Positions 62,957-64,000 of a stretch of 64,000 nt of DNA are shown in pieces. How positions within the stretch are numbered: position 1 is the stretch's first letter; each line of letters begins with the position of its first letter. The notes below the pieces were generated by a model. The model ran no database searches and had not been told where the DNA came from. It saw only the letters and a program-made list of their open reading frames with translations. A program made the position numbers and the translations under genes. Origin of the DNA: Flavobacteriaceae bacterium UBA1682 (lineage in GTDB: Bacteria > Bacteroidota > Bacteroidia > Flavobacteriales > Flavobacteriaceae); the NCBI GenBank assembly GCA_002320285.1, contig DCKE01000029.1:92801-156800 (forward strand). Reading direction: 5' to 3'.

Positions 62957-64000
62957 ATGAGCCATAAAATTCTTGTGATTGATGACGATATATCCTTTTG
63001 TGTTATGCTTAAAACTTTTCTCGAAAAAAAGGGTTATGTAGTCACCAATGCATTTAACTCCAAAGAGGCAGAGCAGTGCTTTAATAAAGAGAATTTTGAC
63101 GTTGTATTGACCGATGTGCGTTTACCGGATAGCGATGGTATTGAAGTCTTAAAAGCCGTTAAAGCAAAATCTGCTACGACCCAAGTTATATTGATGACGG
63201 GATATACCGAGATTAAGACTGCTGTAAATGCCATGAAATTAGGTGCTTTTGATTATGTAGGCAAACCGATTAATCCAGATGAAATACTGCTAACCATACA
63301 TCAGGCTTTAGAGAAAAAAACGGCTAAAAAAAGTACTGCGACAACAACTGTTACAGCTGATGTTGCTGACGCTGATGTGGCAAATACTTTAGAGTTTGTA
63401 AAAGGCCAGAGTAAGGCTTCGCACCAATTGCACGAATATATTGATCTCGTTGCTCCGACCAATATGTCTGTATTAATTATGGGAGAAAGTGGAACCGGAA
63501 AAGAGAATATCGCACATTCGATTCACTTAAAGAGCAAGAGGTCACAGAAACCTTATATAGCCGTAGACTGTGGAGCTATTCCGAAGGATTTGGCTTCAAG
63601 TGAGTTTTTTGGACATATCAAAGGTTCTTTTACAGGAGCTATAAACGATAAAATCGGACATTTCGAAGCGGCCAACGGCGGTACTATTTTCTTGGATGAG
63701 GTAGGTAACTTATCCTACGAGGTGCAGGTACAGTTGTTAAGAGCGCTACAAGAAAGAAAGGTCAAACCCGTTGGAAGCAATAATGAAGTCAATGTGGATA
63801 TCCGAGTGATTGCAGCGACGAACGAAGATTTACAACGTGCTGTAAAAGACGGTGAGTTTAGAGAAGATTTATTCCATCGATTAAATGAATTTGGTATACA
63901 AGCACCGCGTTTAGTCGAGAGAAGACAAGACATCATGATGTTTGCCGACCATTTTTTAAACGAGTCCAACAAGGATTTAGAAAAAAGAGTTTTGGGATTC
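62957..64000 (+). CDS. Sigma-54-dependent response regulator (NtrC family), 3' end outside the window
   Basis: The first 348 codons are visible and the frame is open to the window edge. The receiver domain (about 3-120) has the acidic cluster D9-D11 and the phosphorylated D53 in LTDVRLPD. The AAA+ sigma-54 activation domain follows, with Walker A GESGTGKE (G176-E183), the sigma-54 contact loop GSFTGA (223-228, normally GAFTGA), Walker B GGTIFLDE, and DIRVIAATN. The DNA-binding domain would lie beyond the window. It activates RpoN-dependent promoters when phosphorylated. A candidate sigma-54-like promoter lies 300 bases upstream. Confidence 0.95.
   Translation, partial: MSHKILVIDDDISFCVMLKTFLEKKGYVVTNAFNSKEAEQCFNKENFDVVLTDVRLPDSDGIEVLKAVKAKSATTQVILMTGYTEIKTAVNAMKLGAFDYVGKPINPDEILLTIHQALEKKTAKKSTATTTVTADVADADVANTLEFVKGQSKASHQLHEYIDLVAPTNMSVLIMGESGTGKENIAHSIHLKSKRSQKPYIAVDCGAIPKDLASSEFFGHIKGSFTGAINDKIGHFEAANGGTIFLDEVGNLSYEVQVQLLRALQERKVKPVGSNNEVNVDIRVIAATNEDLQRAVKDGEFREDLFHRLNEFGIQAPRLVERRQDIMMFADHFLNESNKDLEKRVLGF

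Noticed and set aside
62823..62960. 45-codon frame that overlaps the sigma-54 regulator start as ATGA
   Set aside because: It runs through the terminator hairpin (encoding KGGYRPPF from the stem) and across the regulator's own -7 element. It is more likely a chance frame than a gene, though the ATGA overlap made me look twice.

Overview
The window looks like a piece of chromosome from a member of the Flavobacteriaceae (Bacteroidota). The DNA is A+T-rich and there are almost no Shine-Dalgarno sequences. Many genes are preceded by the Bacteroidota promoter pattern TTTG or TTG, about 19 bases, then TAnnTTTG. Typical family markers are present: a type IX secretion (type B) C-terminal domain, TonB receptors with carboxypeptidase-like N-termini, a TamB/TamL pair, a 950-residue CarB, and N2O reductase exported as a lipoprotein. 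I cannot name the genus. I see no tRNA, rRNA operon, insertion sequence, prophage or CRISPR array.

Layout. 1-2.45 kb (minus strand): a small coiled-coil gene, zapA, 6S RNA and rny. 2.6-7.6 kb (plus): an M23 peptidase, a TonB-dependent receptor and an EF-hand-like lipoprotein. 7.8-11.0 kb (minus): carB and rpmH. 11.5-14.2 kb (plus): an LTA-synthase-like membrane sulfatase and a small membrane TPR-like protein. 14.6-21.3 kb (plus): a 2211-residue secreted protein with five tandem ~265-residue repeats. 21.3-24.9 kb: a lytic transglycosylase, an alpha/beta hydrolase, a small GNAT protein and mtaB. 25-28.6 kb (plus): an orphan peptide-binding lipoprotein and an ABC-F ATPase. 28.7-34.6 kb (minus): a tripartite RND efflux operon. 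35-38.3 kb: comM, a membrane protein and a YpfJ-type zinc peptidase.

38.5-44.8 kb (minus) is a complete nitrous oxide respiration operon, in the order cytochrome c, nosZ, membrane protein, nosL, nosD, nosF, nosY. Its promoter carries a candidate CRP/FNR-type site centred near -41. 45.3-48.5 kb (minus) holds an RluA-type pseudouridine synthase, panB and L-serine ammonia-lyase. 48.7-51.9 kb (plus) holds dnaK, a DNA-deoxyinosine glycosylase and a DUF2461 protein. 52-54.9 kb holds a lipoprotein, an orphan LuxR-type response regulator, glutaminyl cyclotransferase and the SRP RNA. 55.2-62.5 kb (plus) is tamB-tamL. The window ends inside a sigma-54-dependent response regulator.

Most of the window is core genome. 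The parts most worth following up are these: a possible sigma-54-driven small RNA next to the sigma-54 activator (62.66-62.87 kb); the nos promoter with its activator-like site; a TGACA/TGTCA palindrome in front of dnaK; back-to-back promoters sharing TTGCAA between the SRP RNA and glutaminyl cyclotransferase; and the repeat-built secreted giant protein.
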